Source of the DNA: Patiria miniata | Lineage: Eukaryota; Echinodermata; Asteroidea; Valvatida; Asterinidae | DNA length: 64,000 nucleotides | Reading direction: 5' to 3' | Assembly: GCF_015706575.1 (NCBI RefSeq) | Contig: NW_024037059.1 | Location: 37,733,058-37,797,057 of the forward strand | Made by a program: the position numbers and the translations under genes | Notes under the pieces: model-generated | Database searches by the model: none | What the model saw: the letters and a program-made list of their open reading frames with translations, nothing else | What the model was told of the DNA's origin: nothing | Shown here: piece by piece, positions 1 through 16,107 of the stretch | Layout: the number at the start of each line of letters is the position of its first letter | Position numbering within the stretch: the stretch's first letter is position 1

Positions 1-138
1 GTACCCAGTTCTTAGACTCATTTTATTGCATCTCAACAGTTCTTGAATCCACAGTGCACATAACAACTGTTGAAAACTTTCACGCAAGTGAGCAGATGTT
101 TTCATAGGCACCTATAATTACAGTTATAGTTTTCTTAC

Positions 139-385
139 CAACTGAAACGTCAGTGCCCATATCCGCTACGTACGTCACCATGCCTGCCATCATAAACAAG
201 CAGTCGAATATGACGCGGGTGCGACTCAACACAACCGGAACCATCTTGGGCTGCGTTTGCTGTGCGTCCTCTGGGGGCGAGGTTGAGGGACTGACATCAG
301 CCCTCTGGGATGGAGGATTCACCTTCTGGTCCGTAGAGCCAGTCATTGCAACTGGCTTGGCATCCTTGTCATTCATAGCCGTCAT
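139..385 (-). CDS. XK-related (XKR) family protein, first coding exon (partial gene)
   Basis: This exon encodes the first 82 residues plus one base (phase 1) of a membrane protein that continues off the left edge. The ATG is at 385. A good splice donor (reverse complement GTAAGA) follows base 139. Residues 1-55 are polar, rich in Pro, Ser, Thr and Gln, and look cytosolic. Residues 57-82 form the start of a hydrophobic segment, VIFDCLFMMAGMVTYVADMG followed by TDVSV. This resembles the first membrane helix of XKR proteins, where an aspartate-containing motif of the type ADxGTD is typical. XKR proteins are multi-pass membrane proteins, some of which are caspase-activated phospholipid scramblases; whether this one is cannot be judged from one exon. 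Its promoter must lie between 386 and about 2400, facing away from the threonine dehydrogenase gene. Confidence 0.75.
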
Positions 386-2400
386 CTGTCTAGATGGTTT
401 GCTGTTTATTTTGATGAAATATAGTAAGCATAGTTAGGCCATCAGCCTGGGGGTTTGGTCAGTATCAAATCAGGGCATAAATGATTATAGTGCGCATGCG
501 CAAGGTATACCGCCCCTAGAGTGGTAACAAGCATTTTGATGGACATTTTGAGAGAAAAAAGGTGACAACACCCAAAAAGCTGCCACCGCTGCAATGCTAT
601 CACATAGTTTCAAACTCTGGAGGTGTATACCTTGCCCAAAATCCCTATGACGACTATTCCCCTCATTTGATACCAATGGCAAAAATTTTGGACCGAAGCT
701 GATGGCCTTAGTGGCTCTTATTACGGCAGCCGTAACACAATTTTCGACGGCAATCTTTGCGGCATTGTTGTAAGAGTTAAGTAGCTTGATTAGTTAAACC
801 ATGGAGGACGAATTAGAACGTTTAAATACCGTGCCAAAGGTCCTGGGATGCCCATGGAATCCGATGCATCAGAGATTTATTTTTACATTTCATTGTTTTT
901 TAATAGTTTGTTTTCTTTAAATTCAATATTTATTTATCTATTTCTAATTTATCTTAAAACTCACTGATCTCCCATGGATCCCAGCTCATACCAATAATCC
1001 CAATATACAATTAAAATATTTAGAGTACAATGTAAGAATGTTAAACAAATTCATTTAAATAAACTGAAATGAAATAAAATAGGAATTACACAGATGATAA
1101 CATCTCTACAACTAGTACAAGTGCAAGATGACATCCCCCCCCCCCCCCGCTTTTCTTTCCTTTTTTTCTTTTTTTCTCAATAATTTCACAATCACCAAAA
1201 ATTTCCATTTTAAATTATGTCAACAATAGATCATGTAGCATGTAATTTTGATGTATGGTCAGACTCAGACATGAGTGACTGAGTTCTTCAGATCTCAATC
1301 TGTTCTAATTTCTTAGAATCGAGGGAAGGACCGGAAACAGCCACACCCCCGGCCAACAATGTCATGAATGTGTACAACAAACAAGGCTACAAAATGACAC
1401 AGCAGTCAGCAATTAGGTCTAGCAAAAAAAAACCCGATGAATAATTTAATTTACACTGTCACTATGTTCCTATTAATTATTAACACGAGGAAACGAAGTT
1501 ATGGTACTCACATTAAGTGGGACATCAAAGACAGGAAAGAGGTGGAGGAAAACGACTAAAGTTAGTATTTTTCATGGTAAACTAATTTAATTCGAAACTT
1601 AAACTTCCAAGTCTTCGAATCGAAGTACATGACATGCATGAAAGAAAGATGAACGCACGATACTGCAAAAAGAGTATAGCGCCCTCAATTGATCACATCA
1701 GCCAACTTGCGTTATCGCGCATGCCCAATGATATAAAGTTATCTTACGGCTGTTGCATGTCGCATTTACTGACTTGTAGAAATTCACAGTCCCGAAAAAA
1801 TTTAAATAATTTGCTCCATAAAAACCAAACTTATTTGGTTGCCGAATCAACACCCTTTTTTAATTTTTTTTTTTTTAGCTTATCTACTACAAAATATAAC
1901 TACAACCGCACTTCTTCAGGGCTCATGCCATATTAAAAAAAAAAGTACCCCATCCATTCGAAAAGTCTTGAGCCTTTTACTTTTAGGCTTTTTTTTTTAA
2001 AGGAAAATCGGATGTGATCATATTTTTGAACAATAACGGAACTCATTAATCTCCACGCTCTGCCCTGCCGCACCTTTTCGAATAAACAATAGGGGCGGGG
2101 GGAAGAAATAGGTGGGTGGAGCAAGCGGGGGTGTGAAGTGGGCTTGGCTGGAACGCCAAAGGCATCCTCCCTGATCATTGGTTGGTGCTGGCAGCGCGAT
2201 CATGCGATCTCGCAGCTGATTGGCTTATCACGAGTCAGCGCAGACTCCTTTTTCACGTGGAAATAAATTGAATTAGCTGTAACAATCAATTAAGAATACT
2301 TCATTATGAAGTTATAAATCGGCTGGAACTGAAAAAAAAAACCCAGCGAATTAAACCCCAAAACGCACAGCCCGCTTATTTTGTTTACACGTGCTTACTG
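386..2400. other. Gene-free interval upstream of the XKR exon
   Basis: Apart from the family A element I see no coding exon here. The stretch is AT-rich with several homopolymer runs (C run at about 1134-1149, T runs near 1866 and 1990). The 2040-2400 part is more GC-rich and holds inverted CCAAT motifs (GATTGGC near 2217 and CATTGGTTGG near 2176), so it is a candidate shared promoter area for the divergent XKR and threonine dehydrogenase genes. That role is inferred only. Confidence 0.4.
434..710. mobile_element. Inverted-repeat element, family A, copy 1
   Basis: Left end GGCCATCAGCCTGGG and right end GCTGATGGCC are inverted repeats. A second copy with the same ends and the same internal text (GTGATAGC..CACCCAAAAAGCTGCCACCGCTGCAATGC in pieces) lies at 23953-24335. 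No coding capacity, so it is a MITE-like element. It sits directly upstream of the XKR exon. Confidence 0.7.
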
Positions 2401-2439
2401 CGCAGGCGCAGAAGCACAGTCACGTTGTTATTCATTCAT

Positions 2440-2528
2440 GTGTGACCGACCGGCCACGCAAGAAGACAGTGCGGCAAGGCGATTGAGCGCAGATAAGTCA
2501 ACAAACTGATAGATTTTGCCTTTATTAG
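2440..2528 (+). other. TDH: Candidate non-coding first exon of TDH
   Basis: A strong donor, GTGAGTAT, follows base 2528. A matching 3' splice site, TTTTCCTTTCAG, ends at 4739, 34 bases before the TDH start codon. This suggests a 5'-UTR exon here spliced over a 2.2-kb intron. The exon's left border (transcription start) is a guess. RNA evidence would decide it. Confidence 0.35.
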
Positions 2529-2711
2529 GTGAGTATATATTTGTTTAATGATAACACATTGTAACTGTTTGATCACTTGATGTGATTTCTACGCTGGATG
2601 TGCGACATACTGCAATGCAAGGCGGATATGCACAGGCCACAGGCTAAGCACGTCGCATGTACAAATGGCATTGGAAAATTTGGAAGATGGAGCATGGAGG
2701 AAGGAAAATGT

Positions 2712-2739
2712 GGGGGGGGGGGGGGGGGGGGGGGGGGGG
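2712..2739 (+). repeat. 28-base guanine run
   Basis: An uninterrupted run of 28 G bases. It lies inside the presumed 5'-UTR intron of TDH. Runs of this kind can form G-quadruplexes and are prone to length error in assemblies. Confidence 0.9.
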
Positions 2740-3883
2740 CTGGACACCAAATTATACTAGGGGGCGCTCTTCAGGATAAAGATATACACATTTTTTAAAG
2801 CTTTTGTACTTTGTTTCTCCACTTTTCATTTAGTTGTTGGGACGTTCGGAAAATACCTCAAGCTGGTCTTAGAAGTCTGTAAAACGATGGTGTATTTTTT
2901 TAAATTGTGCATCTGGAAGCCAGACTGAGGGAGCGAAAAACGTGTATAATCTGGATCCTGTAAACACATTAATTACTAATTAGCGTAATTTGTAAGGGAG
3001 CAGACTAATGACCAGCTGGCAGTGCCAGCTCATGCATGATGTCATGGATGTCGCTGTATGATCTAACGTTACTACCGTTTTCTCTGATTTTTGTCTTGAC
3101 CATCCAAATTTCCCGAAGAACCTTCGCATTGGTCGAGATTATAAGTGGGTGTAGAATTCTCAAGCCTTATGGCCTTACTGAGGTCACCTCAAGCTCCACC
3201 CTGAAGGATATTTTTTTAGAGTTTTAAGGGGATTGAAGCGTCATCTGCAACATCAGCTGACATTTGAAGGAAAGAAAAGTAGGGGGGGGGGAACCCTGCG
3301 TTGCCGCACCACTTTTGGGCAAGCTCCGTACCGGAAACCGGAGACCTTAAATGGTCGAAAAATGAGGTGTAGGGAGCTCATAACTGTACCGGTTGCCTTT
3401 GGCTGAACAGATTTGTCCCTTATCTTATCTGGATCTACACAAGAGTATTGACAAGAGAAGCTTTGCACAGTGATATGGTTATTTGCTCAACAATTTACTG
3501 ATGGTGTTCTTGTCAACAGTGCTCTGATAATACAGACAGATGTTGCCATTTTAATTGCGTGGCAAAAAATCCTTTGTGATCAGTAACAACGGGTGTTTTT
3601 CAAATATACTGCAGTTGAAGTTAATGGCATCATGATTTTAAATAAAATATGATTTATTTTAAAAAAGGAAAAAAATATGTGTCAAGTAAGCCATCAGCCA
3701 TGATCGACGGATCATCCGTGGAATGAGAAGGGTTATTTCATTGATCTGGGAGGGGGAATAAAGGGTGAGTGGGCTGGTCTTGGAATTCTGTAAAACGATT
3801 GGCATATTTTTTATTGGGGGGGGGGAACCTCATTGTCTTAGAATTTAAAAACAGTTACAGTCATTTTTTCTGATATTTTCCAA

Positions 3884-4418
3884 TTAAAGGGAATATACAA
3901 CATTTGCAAACATGGAAAAACAAAACTACCAAATTTTTACAAAATACTTTACTAGGATGTTGGTAAATGACAGTCTAACGCATCCTGTAAAATTGTGGCA
4001 CCTGGTGTGAAGTCATTTTCAAGAAAAGTGGTATTTTTGTACAAATTTCCAATGGTGGTCGGCCGACCACCGTTGGAAAAACCTGACTATTTTTCAACTA
4101 CGGCTCCAAATTTACCAATTGTTTAGTCCAAATGTTGTTTGCTATTGGTTACATGTTCATGAACGGGTGCAGGCCAGCTAGACTGGTTCCCTTACCTTAC
4201 AATTTTCCGGCATCTATAAATTGATCCATTTCATCTTTAGTGGAGTCAGGGAACCAGACTATTTTGAACATTTTTGTTTTTCTTGGTTTTTCCAGCATTT
4301 TCGAACACAAAACTTCAAACATGTCAGTGTAACAATATTTGATCTATTATACTAACCCCTCAAATAGTTCATTTCTGAAAATTACAGCAAAAGCCAATGA
4401 TGTACATTCCCTAAGTAA
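3884..4418 (+). mobile_element. Inverted-repeat element, family B, copy 1
   Basis: Ends TTAAAGGGAATATACAACAT and (reverse) AGGGAATGTACATCATTGGC are imperfect inverted repeats. The internal sequence is shared with copies at 19226, 36301, 45564 and 58546. It contains a central palindrome around GGTCGGCCGACC at 4051-4074. Non-coding, about 530 bp. Confidence 0.85.
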
Positions 4419-4773
4419 AGGTTTTCAACAGTTAACAATTTCAAAAATTCTCGCCCCCCGAAACCGTCCATAAACCCAGCACATATTTGAGATGAAAAAT
4501 GTATGGTCCTTTGCCGTGACGGAACCACGTAGATAGATTTGAGGGCAAACGATAGGACTGGACGGGCTATACGATCCCCAGTTTCTATTGCCAGCCAGCA
4601 TATTTATCAACCTGCATCCGCCACAGCTAATTTATCGCCCACCACTTACACACAAAGTGACGTGGATTTATTATGAAGTCAAGTAGAACGTTGGTTTTGA
4701 AAGCTGCTTGTTCATGTATACTTGTGGTTTTCCTTTCAGTTTGCAGTCACCACAGCAGTACAGTGCAGGCATC

Positions 4774-10425
<5,652 letters not shown>

Positions 10426-10770
10426 AACTCCAATCGCAGCTATTTATTTTATACAAGGTGGAACTATGCCAGGATTGTACATTGAATATTTGGATATGCA
10501 CAAGGATATTATTAGCATGATAGTGTTAGAGCCTGCGACTGTTGCATGACGCTCTAACAAAATTGTAAGTAGGATTATATTTTGTAGTATTTTAATCTGG
10601 CTTGGTCTCGGACTTGAAAAAGAGTGGATTTTTAAAAAATATTTGCGCAAATGCATTTCAAGATTTCCGACAAATTGGATATTTGTGCAGCTAGCCAAAG
10701 CTAGTTTCCATGCAGTGGGATTTGAGACGCTTCAAATGGAGATTTTACGGTCTTTGAACTTTTGCAATAT

Positions 10771-10776
10771 ATTAAA
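10771..10776 (+). terminator. TDH: Candidate poly(A) signal for TDH (ATTAAA)
   Basis: ATTAAA 345 bp after the TDH stop. No canonical AATAAA is seen nearer, except one inside the coding end. Weak evidence. Confidence 0.25.
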
Positions 10777-10984
10777 CAATGTCACGATCCTTTCGAGAAT
10801 TATTTTTGGTCGCTACCAACCAGTGTTTAGCAGGGAGAAAGTTGAATTTTGTTCAGGGTCTCCGGCCCATTGCCATGAAAAGGGTAGGACTCGCAAAAAG
10901 CTTGCCAAACATGCATTGACACAAAGTGTACTTGTAGAGTGCTGGAGCATTGAATTGTGGTCTGGAGCATTGAATTTGTGGTCT

Positions 10985-11307
10985 GCGGGTAATTCTGCAG
11001 GGTGTGGGTTCGAGTCCAGCCTGGGGTCATGGTGCGTGTGCCCTTTGACAAGGCACTTTGTCACTCATTGCTTCTCCCCACCCAGGAGTAAATGGGTACC
11101 TGTGAGGGCAGAGATGGTTATTGTGATTGAATTAGCTTCCTTGCGCCTAACAGGCAGCATCGAGCTGTATACTCCCCAGGGAGCTGAGATGGTATTTGGA
11201 ACGTTTCATGGGCCCAATGAGCAGGGGTAATAATGGTGTAGCGCCTTGAGCACCAATAATGGTGGATACATGCACTTTATAAAAACGCAATTTATTATTA
11301 TTAATAC
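10985..11307 (+). mobile_element. tRNA-derived SINE, family 1, near full length
   Basis: The tRNA-like B box GGGTTCGAGTCCAGCCTGG is followed by a body containing ACAAGGCACTTTGTCAC and a 3' part AGCGCCTTGAGC. It ends in a short ATT-repeat tail (TTATTATTATTAAT). A second, truncated copy is at 34766-34960. It lies downstream of TDH. Confidence 0.75.
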
Positions 11308-11535
11308 TATCTGTGCAGTATGGAAAAAAAGCATTGCCCCAAAATGTATGAGAGATGAAGATGAAGTAATCGATTCCCATCACATTTTGGTCAGTATTAT
11401 GTATTGTTTGTACTATCCGCCCATTCAAAGCAAGTGCCCTGTGTTGCAGAATTGATGAAATCTTAACATTTGATAGAAGCATTTTGGGAGGGTGTTGTTC
11501 AGGTCAACGGATTACAAGGTACTTTACATACCGGT

Positions 11536-11910
11536 ATTAGGCCCCCCAAAAAAATAATCGGTCTCTGGTCAGACCGAAGTTCCGGAATTGATGCGGCGAC
11601 GCAGCTTTTTTTTTTTTTTTTTTTTTTCAAGCTTGAATTGTACAGACAAGGTGGGTACTGTTTTGCTTTTTTGTGTCCTCATTATACATTAGTGTCCTCC
11701 ATATTTTGCCTTGGTGCCCTTCATCATTTGCCTTGGTGCAATTTCCCCATTCCTTGGTGCTCCTTGATACAAAACTTTGAGGAGGTGCGGCAATAGAGGG
11801 CGCTGTTGTAGCTTCCGTGTTAATTTGAAGAAAAAAAAAAGGTTGACGCGCATGATTAAAATCGACGTGCGCGCTGACCAGAGACCGAGGTATTTTTTTT
11901 TTTGGCCTTA
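11536..11910. mobile_element. Inverted-repeat element with GGTCTCTGGTCAG ends
   Basis: The left end TAGGCCCCCC..ATCGGTCTCTGGTCAG is matched in reverse by CTGACCAGAGACCGAGG..GGCCTTA at the right. About 375 bp, no coding potential. Confidence 0.7.
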
Positions 11911-12573
11911 GCATGCATTTGTAGCATGAAACTTAATATTTTCACATACCCAGTTGTAACTTGTAAATAAATCCATCTGACAGTATTGCCTATTTTTATT
12001 AACATATATGTAACTTAAAAGTTAAGATATTCTTACGTTTCGGTCCTAGCTAAACTTTTGTTCCCAAAGGGTGTACAGTCGAGTCTCGTTAATACAAACT
12101 CCTTCGGACCTAGCCAAATTGTTTGTAATATCAGAATTTTGTGTTAAGAGGAACATCAGTCCCATTCATTGTGCACATAAATGCACAGTCGGGACTAAGG
12201 CTTTATGTTTGTTATAACCAGAATTTTGTATTAACAGAGTTTGTACTATCGAGAGTCGACTGTTTTCTGTTTTTCATATTCTGTGTAAAGTCTCAATCCA
12301 CCAAAGCCCAACAAACTGTCACGCTTGATTGGCCTGTTTCTCATGTACCTACACTACGAACCAGAAAGATTAAAGACGTATTGGATCATTTGCTTTTATC
12401 CCAAAGTAACCGACCGAATTATCAAAAAGCTTACTTGGATTAGAGATTGTACTGAAACCAAACATCCTGTGAAATTATTCTGTCTGGCTTACTGTCATTT
12501 AGAAGAAATCAAGAAATGTAGGTGATTTCCAATATTAATCATTGACTGGGTTTTGGAAATAAAAGGTGCTATG

Positions 12574-13047
12574 CAGGGTGGATTAAAAAAACCGAAACCG
12601 AGATATTATTGCTAATTGGAACAAAAGTAGGGCACATGTGAATCAAAGGGAGATACTCTGTTAAGGTTGAATCTCCTCTTTAAAATGACACCCTGATCAT
12701 GTCATTACATTCACGGTTGACTGAGCAGTGACCAATTTTATGAAAGCGTCTATTTAGTGACTTGCGCCACTTTTCAATTGTGTTTCTGTGAAAGGCTATT
12801 GTTGCCAATCAAGGCAGGTAGGGAAAAAAGACTTCATCATGAAAAGTGGCGCAATTCTCTAAATAGACCCTTTCATAAAATTGTTCACTGCTCAGTCAAC
12901 CGTGAATGTAATGACACGATCAGGGTGTCATTTTAAAGAGGAGATTCAACCCTAACAGAGGATATCTTCCTTTGATTCACGTGTGCCCTACTTCTGTTTC
13001 AATTAGCAATAATATCTCGGTTTCGTTTTTTATTTTTATCCCCCATG
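12574..13047. mobile_element. Long-armed palindromic MITE (mariner-like end)
   Basis: Starts CAGGGTGGATTAAAAAAACC. The second half repeats the first in reverse with arms of about 200 bp (GAGATATTATTGCTAATTG left, CAATTAGCAATAATATCTC right). A TA dinucleotide follows the right end, fitting a Tc1/mariner-like TA target. Confidence 0.75.
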
Positions 13048-13052
13048 TACAT

Positions 13053-13493
13053 GCGGGGTGGTCCAAAAAGAAAAAAAGAAAAACGTAATGGCATACTTCC
13101 ACTACCCTGAGACTCAAACCACATATACCAATGCATGGAAAATCTTTTTAAAAGATGAATGAAACCAAGATTGCCCGATTCGGTCCAGTAGTTTTTGTTC
13201 TAGAGCCTATTTTGTGAAATAAGGTGGGCGTCATTTTTGTCCCGATGAATTACTAAACTGCGCCCAGGAATTTGACTTACATTGTAAATGAAAGTGGGAT
13301 TGTTATTTGATAATACCCACATGAAAGAACTATCCTTCACAAAAAAAGCTAGGCTCTGCAGCAAAAACTACTGAACCGAATCAGGAGATTTTGGTATTGT
13401 AATTCTTCTAAAAGGATTCTCCATCAATTGGTACATGCAGGTGGTTTGAGTCACTCTACAGTGTTTTTTTTTTTACCACCCTGTACGGACAAA
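13053..13493. mobile_element. Mariner-like MITE
   Basis: Ends GCGGGGTGGTCCAAAAAG and CCACCCTG followed by TA. The long terminal inverted arms include AGTAGTTTTTG..CAAAAACTACT. It abuts the previous element head to head across CATGTACATG. Confidence 0.65.
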
Positions 13494-13975
13494 AATTGTG
13501 TTTTGTGATGAAAAGGTTGCGCATGGTATTTCACTGTTTTCTGGGAAAGAGTGAAACATGTATCCACTGAGCTGAAACTTCAAAAGGTCAGGTTTTGAAC
13601 ATTCTTCTTTGGATTTTGAGTCGTGTTATTGTTGGAAAACGAAAAAAAAGTGTGAAAAGCTAATGATCCTATATGCCTTTAACATAATGTTGTAGTTGCC
13701 AAAAATGGCCCATTATGGCCCATTATTTTGGTGGATTATGGAAGGTTACGCTCAAAAATGAACAATTTCAGGTTTTGGTTTAAAGTTTCAGTTTTGCCAT
13801 ACAATTACGCACATATATTAAGAGTTTCAAAAGCAGCATTTGGAAATTACGGATCATGAGATAGCTTTATCTTTTGTACATTTTTATATTTGTTTTCACA
13901 AGTTCAAAATGCTATAGCAAAAGGTTGCCAATTTTTCTCTGCAGTTGAGTAGAAGTATCGTTTGATTTTCAAAGG

Positions 13976-14545
13976 TTCGCTTGTCCCCCCCCCCCCCTGC
14001 CCTGGAAACAGGGTGCTGGGAAGGGCTGATGAGCTTCACAGAATCTTGTGAAGGAAGTGGGGAAGGCATTCTGGGTAACTTATCAAGACCTATACACATC
14101 CAGCTGCAGCTGTTTGAGACTGCGGTTAGCTAATGCGCGCAAATGCTATCCGAAAACTTTCTCATAGAAAATGCAAACATGGCATACCGGATGTGATTTC
14201 TGTCTCATTGTGGACCATGTGGACAAATTTGAGCGTTGCATAATATGCAATGTGACCCTTTCGTGAATTCGAAACGGAGCCTGAGCGAGTGACAGGAATT
14301 GAACATTTACAAAACAGATAAGTTTTACAGACTTTCCTACATTATTACGCTTTTTCAACGAAAAATACGCATTTATGAATGGGAATAAAAGAGTAGTGAC
14401 TCGGTAGTAACGGCCGTTTAAAACCTTGTAGGGTCGTGGCCGTGATGACTTGCAGGTCACAGGTCACGCAAAATCTATCCAATCAGAGCGTAAATTCATC
14501 AGCCCTTCCCAGCGTCCTTTTTGCAGGGCAGGGGGTACAAGCGAA
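13976..14545. mobile_element. Inverted-repeat element with about 70-bp arms
   Basis: The left arm (TTCGCTTG, C run, CTGGGAAGGGCTGATGA) returns in reverse at the right (TCATCAGCCCTTCCCAG, GGGCAGGGGGTACAAGCGAA). About 570 bp, non-coding. Confidence 0.7.
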
Positions 14546-14999
14546 TTTCAAAGGTAACCAATCACAAGTATTTCAAAAATTACTTTTTATTTTACTACTC
14601 TGTGTCATGTATAGCAGCTTCACACTCAGTATTTATATGTTTTTATTTGTGAAATATTTAAAGGTTGAAAACTGTATGCGGTGGACGGGCAGCAACACAC
14701 TTGTACATGTAAATGTGAATGCATATTTTGTGGGTATTTTTTATTTTTCTGACATTTAAAGAAAATGTAATGTAATGGCCATATTTTAGTTTTTCTTTAA
14801 CCCAAACTGCTTGTTGGGAAAATATAAATGTGATGCGTGTTTATTTTTGGTAAAAAAATATACTTTGTCGTTAAAAACTGTTTACATTTTGTATTATGTG
14901 TTTCGTATTTTGTAATATGCCGTAAGCCTGAAACGAAAATGCTAACACTTTTTTGCGGATATATTAGGAATCATATTTTGGTTTAAATTCTCGTTGGAT

Positions 15000-15316
15000 C
15001 ATGTGTAATAACCTGGAAAAGTGCCCACCAATTTATTGACAGAACTGGTATCAAATACCCTGTGAAGTTATTCTGTTCTGAAATGTTTTGGATCAAAAGA
15101 AAACTATCATTGAAGATAGTTTTTGAAAAAGTGTGCCCGTGGACACTTTATGTGAAATTGCAATGGAATCCTGTTGTGTGCATATATGTTTTCCGGCTCT
15201 GTTTTCGCAAATTGTAAAGTAGCCACAGAGTTCAAACTACAATAGGTAGTTGAGCAATTTTGTTGCATCAGATGAAAACAATTGCACAATAAGTAAATGA
15301 TCCTATGTATCTTTAA
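15000..15316. mobile_element. Diverged family C remnant
   Basis: Contains CCTGTGAAGTTATTCTGTTC and ends AAATGATCCTATGTATCTTTAA, both recognisable against family C. The middle is unlike the other copies. Confidence 0.4.
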
Positions 15317-15510
15317 GTTGAGCATACTTGTCACACACTCAATAAAAAAAATTTGATTTCAACAGAGTCATTTTAAAACTTTTGAGATATCTTCACAATT
15401 TGTTTAAGGGTTGTTGCAATAATTGTTATTTTGCAATGAACAATGTACACGTAGTTCAACACTACGCATTTTTTTTAAACTAGAAACTCTAAAATCACAC
15501 ATTGCATATA

Positions 15511-15985
15511 CAGGGTGGTGCAAAAAGAAGGAAACCCACTTTTGACAGGAATTTTAACCTACTTAACTTATTTCAACTGATGTTTTTTTTATAATAAAGT
15601 GAAGTATAGCTCTTCAACCATTCATGGTGAAAAAAAATTGTTGAAAAAATGGCAAGAATAACGTTATTATGATAATTTGAATACAAGTCATCAAAATCAC
15701 TGTTGTTCATGTATAAAATCTAGTGGGTTTTTTGGTCTTCAAATCAAGCTTTAGGGCTAAAAAGCGGATGGAATAAAGACGATCATGGATTAATAGGTTT
15801 GGCACATGCAATTTTTTAACTACCATATCTCACAGAAAAAAATTTGCATTTCTTATAATTTTTTTCTTCACTTAAGTTTAAAGATCAATATTTTTTATAC
15901 CATTATATTGAATTTTTGAAATATGCTCAACAAGTAGGTGAAAATTGCTGCCAAAAGTGGGTTTCCTTCTTTTTGCACCGCCCTG
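15511..15985. mobile_element. Tc1/mariner-type MITE with TA duplication
   Basis: Perfectly shaped: TA, then CAGGGTGGTGCAAAAAGAAG, and at the other end CTTCTTTTTGCACCGCCCTG, then TA. The terminal inverted repeats are about 34 bp with one mismatch. 475 bp, no ORF. Confidence 0.85.
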
Positions 15986-15996
15986 TAGACGATTTT

Positions 15997-16107
15997 GGCC
16001 CCCTTTAATGGAGAATCTATTGTGCACGCTATTGTGCAAAGCAGCTGCCCTGTGATGGATTATCTGGACAATAGCTAGCACAATGCTCTTTGCCATTGAA
16101 GGGGGCC
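15997..16107. mobile_element. 111-bp hairpin MITE
   Basis: Ends GGCCCCCTTTAATGG and CCATTGAAGGGGGCC. The right half recurs at about 49520-49562 (ACAATAGCTGG..GAAGGGGGCC). It lies 11 bp from the mariner-type element. Confidence 0.7.

Larger units (their letters stand above)
12360..13681. mobile_element. Diverged family C copy split by later insertions
   Basis: 12373-12520 matches the left half of family C (CCTGTGAAATTATTCTGTCT). About 13565-13681 matches its right half (GAGCTGAAACTTC..GATCCTATATGCCTTTAA). Between them sit the two palindromic elements at 12574-13047 and 13053-13493, which must be younger. Confidence 0.55.

Noticed and set aside
10643..11230. 195-codon open frame downstream of TDH
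   Set aside because: Most of it is SINE family 1 sequence; no protein family features and no start context.
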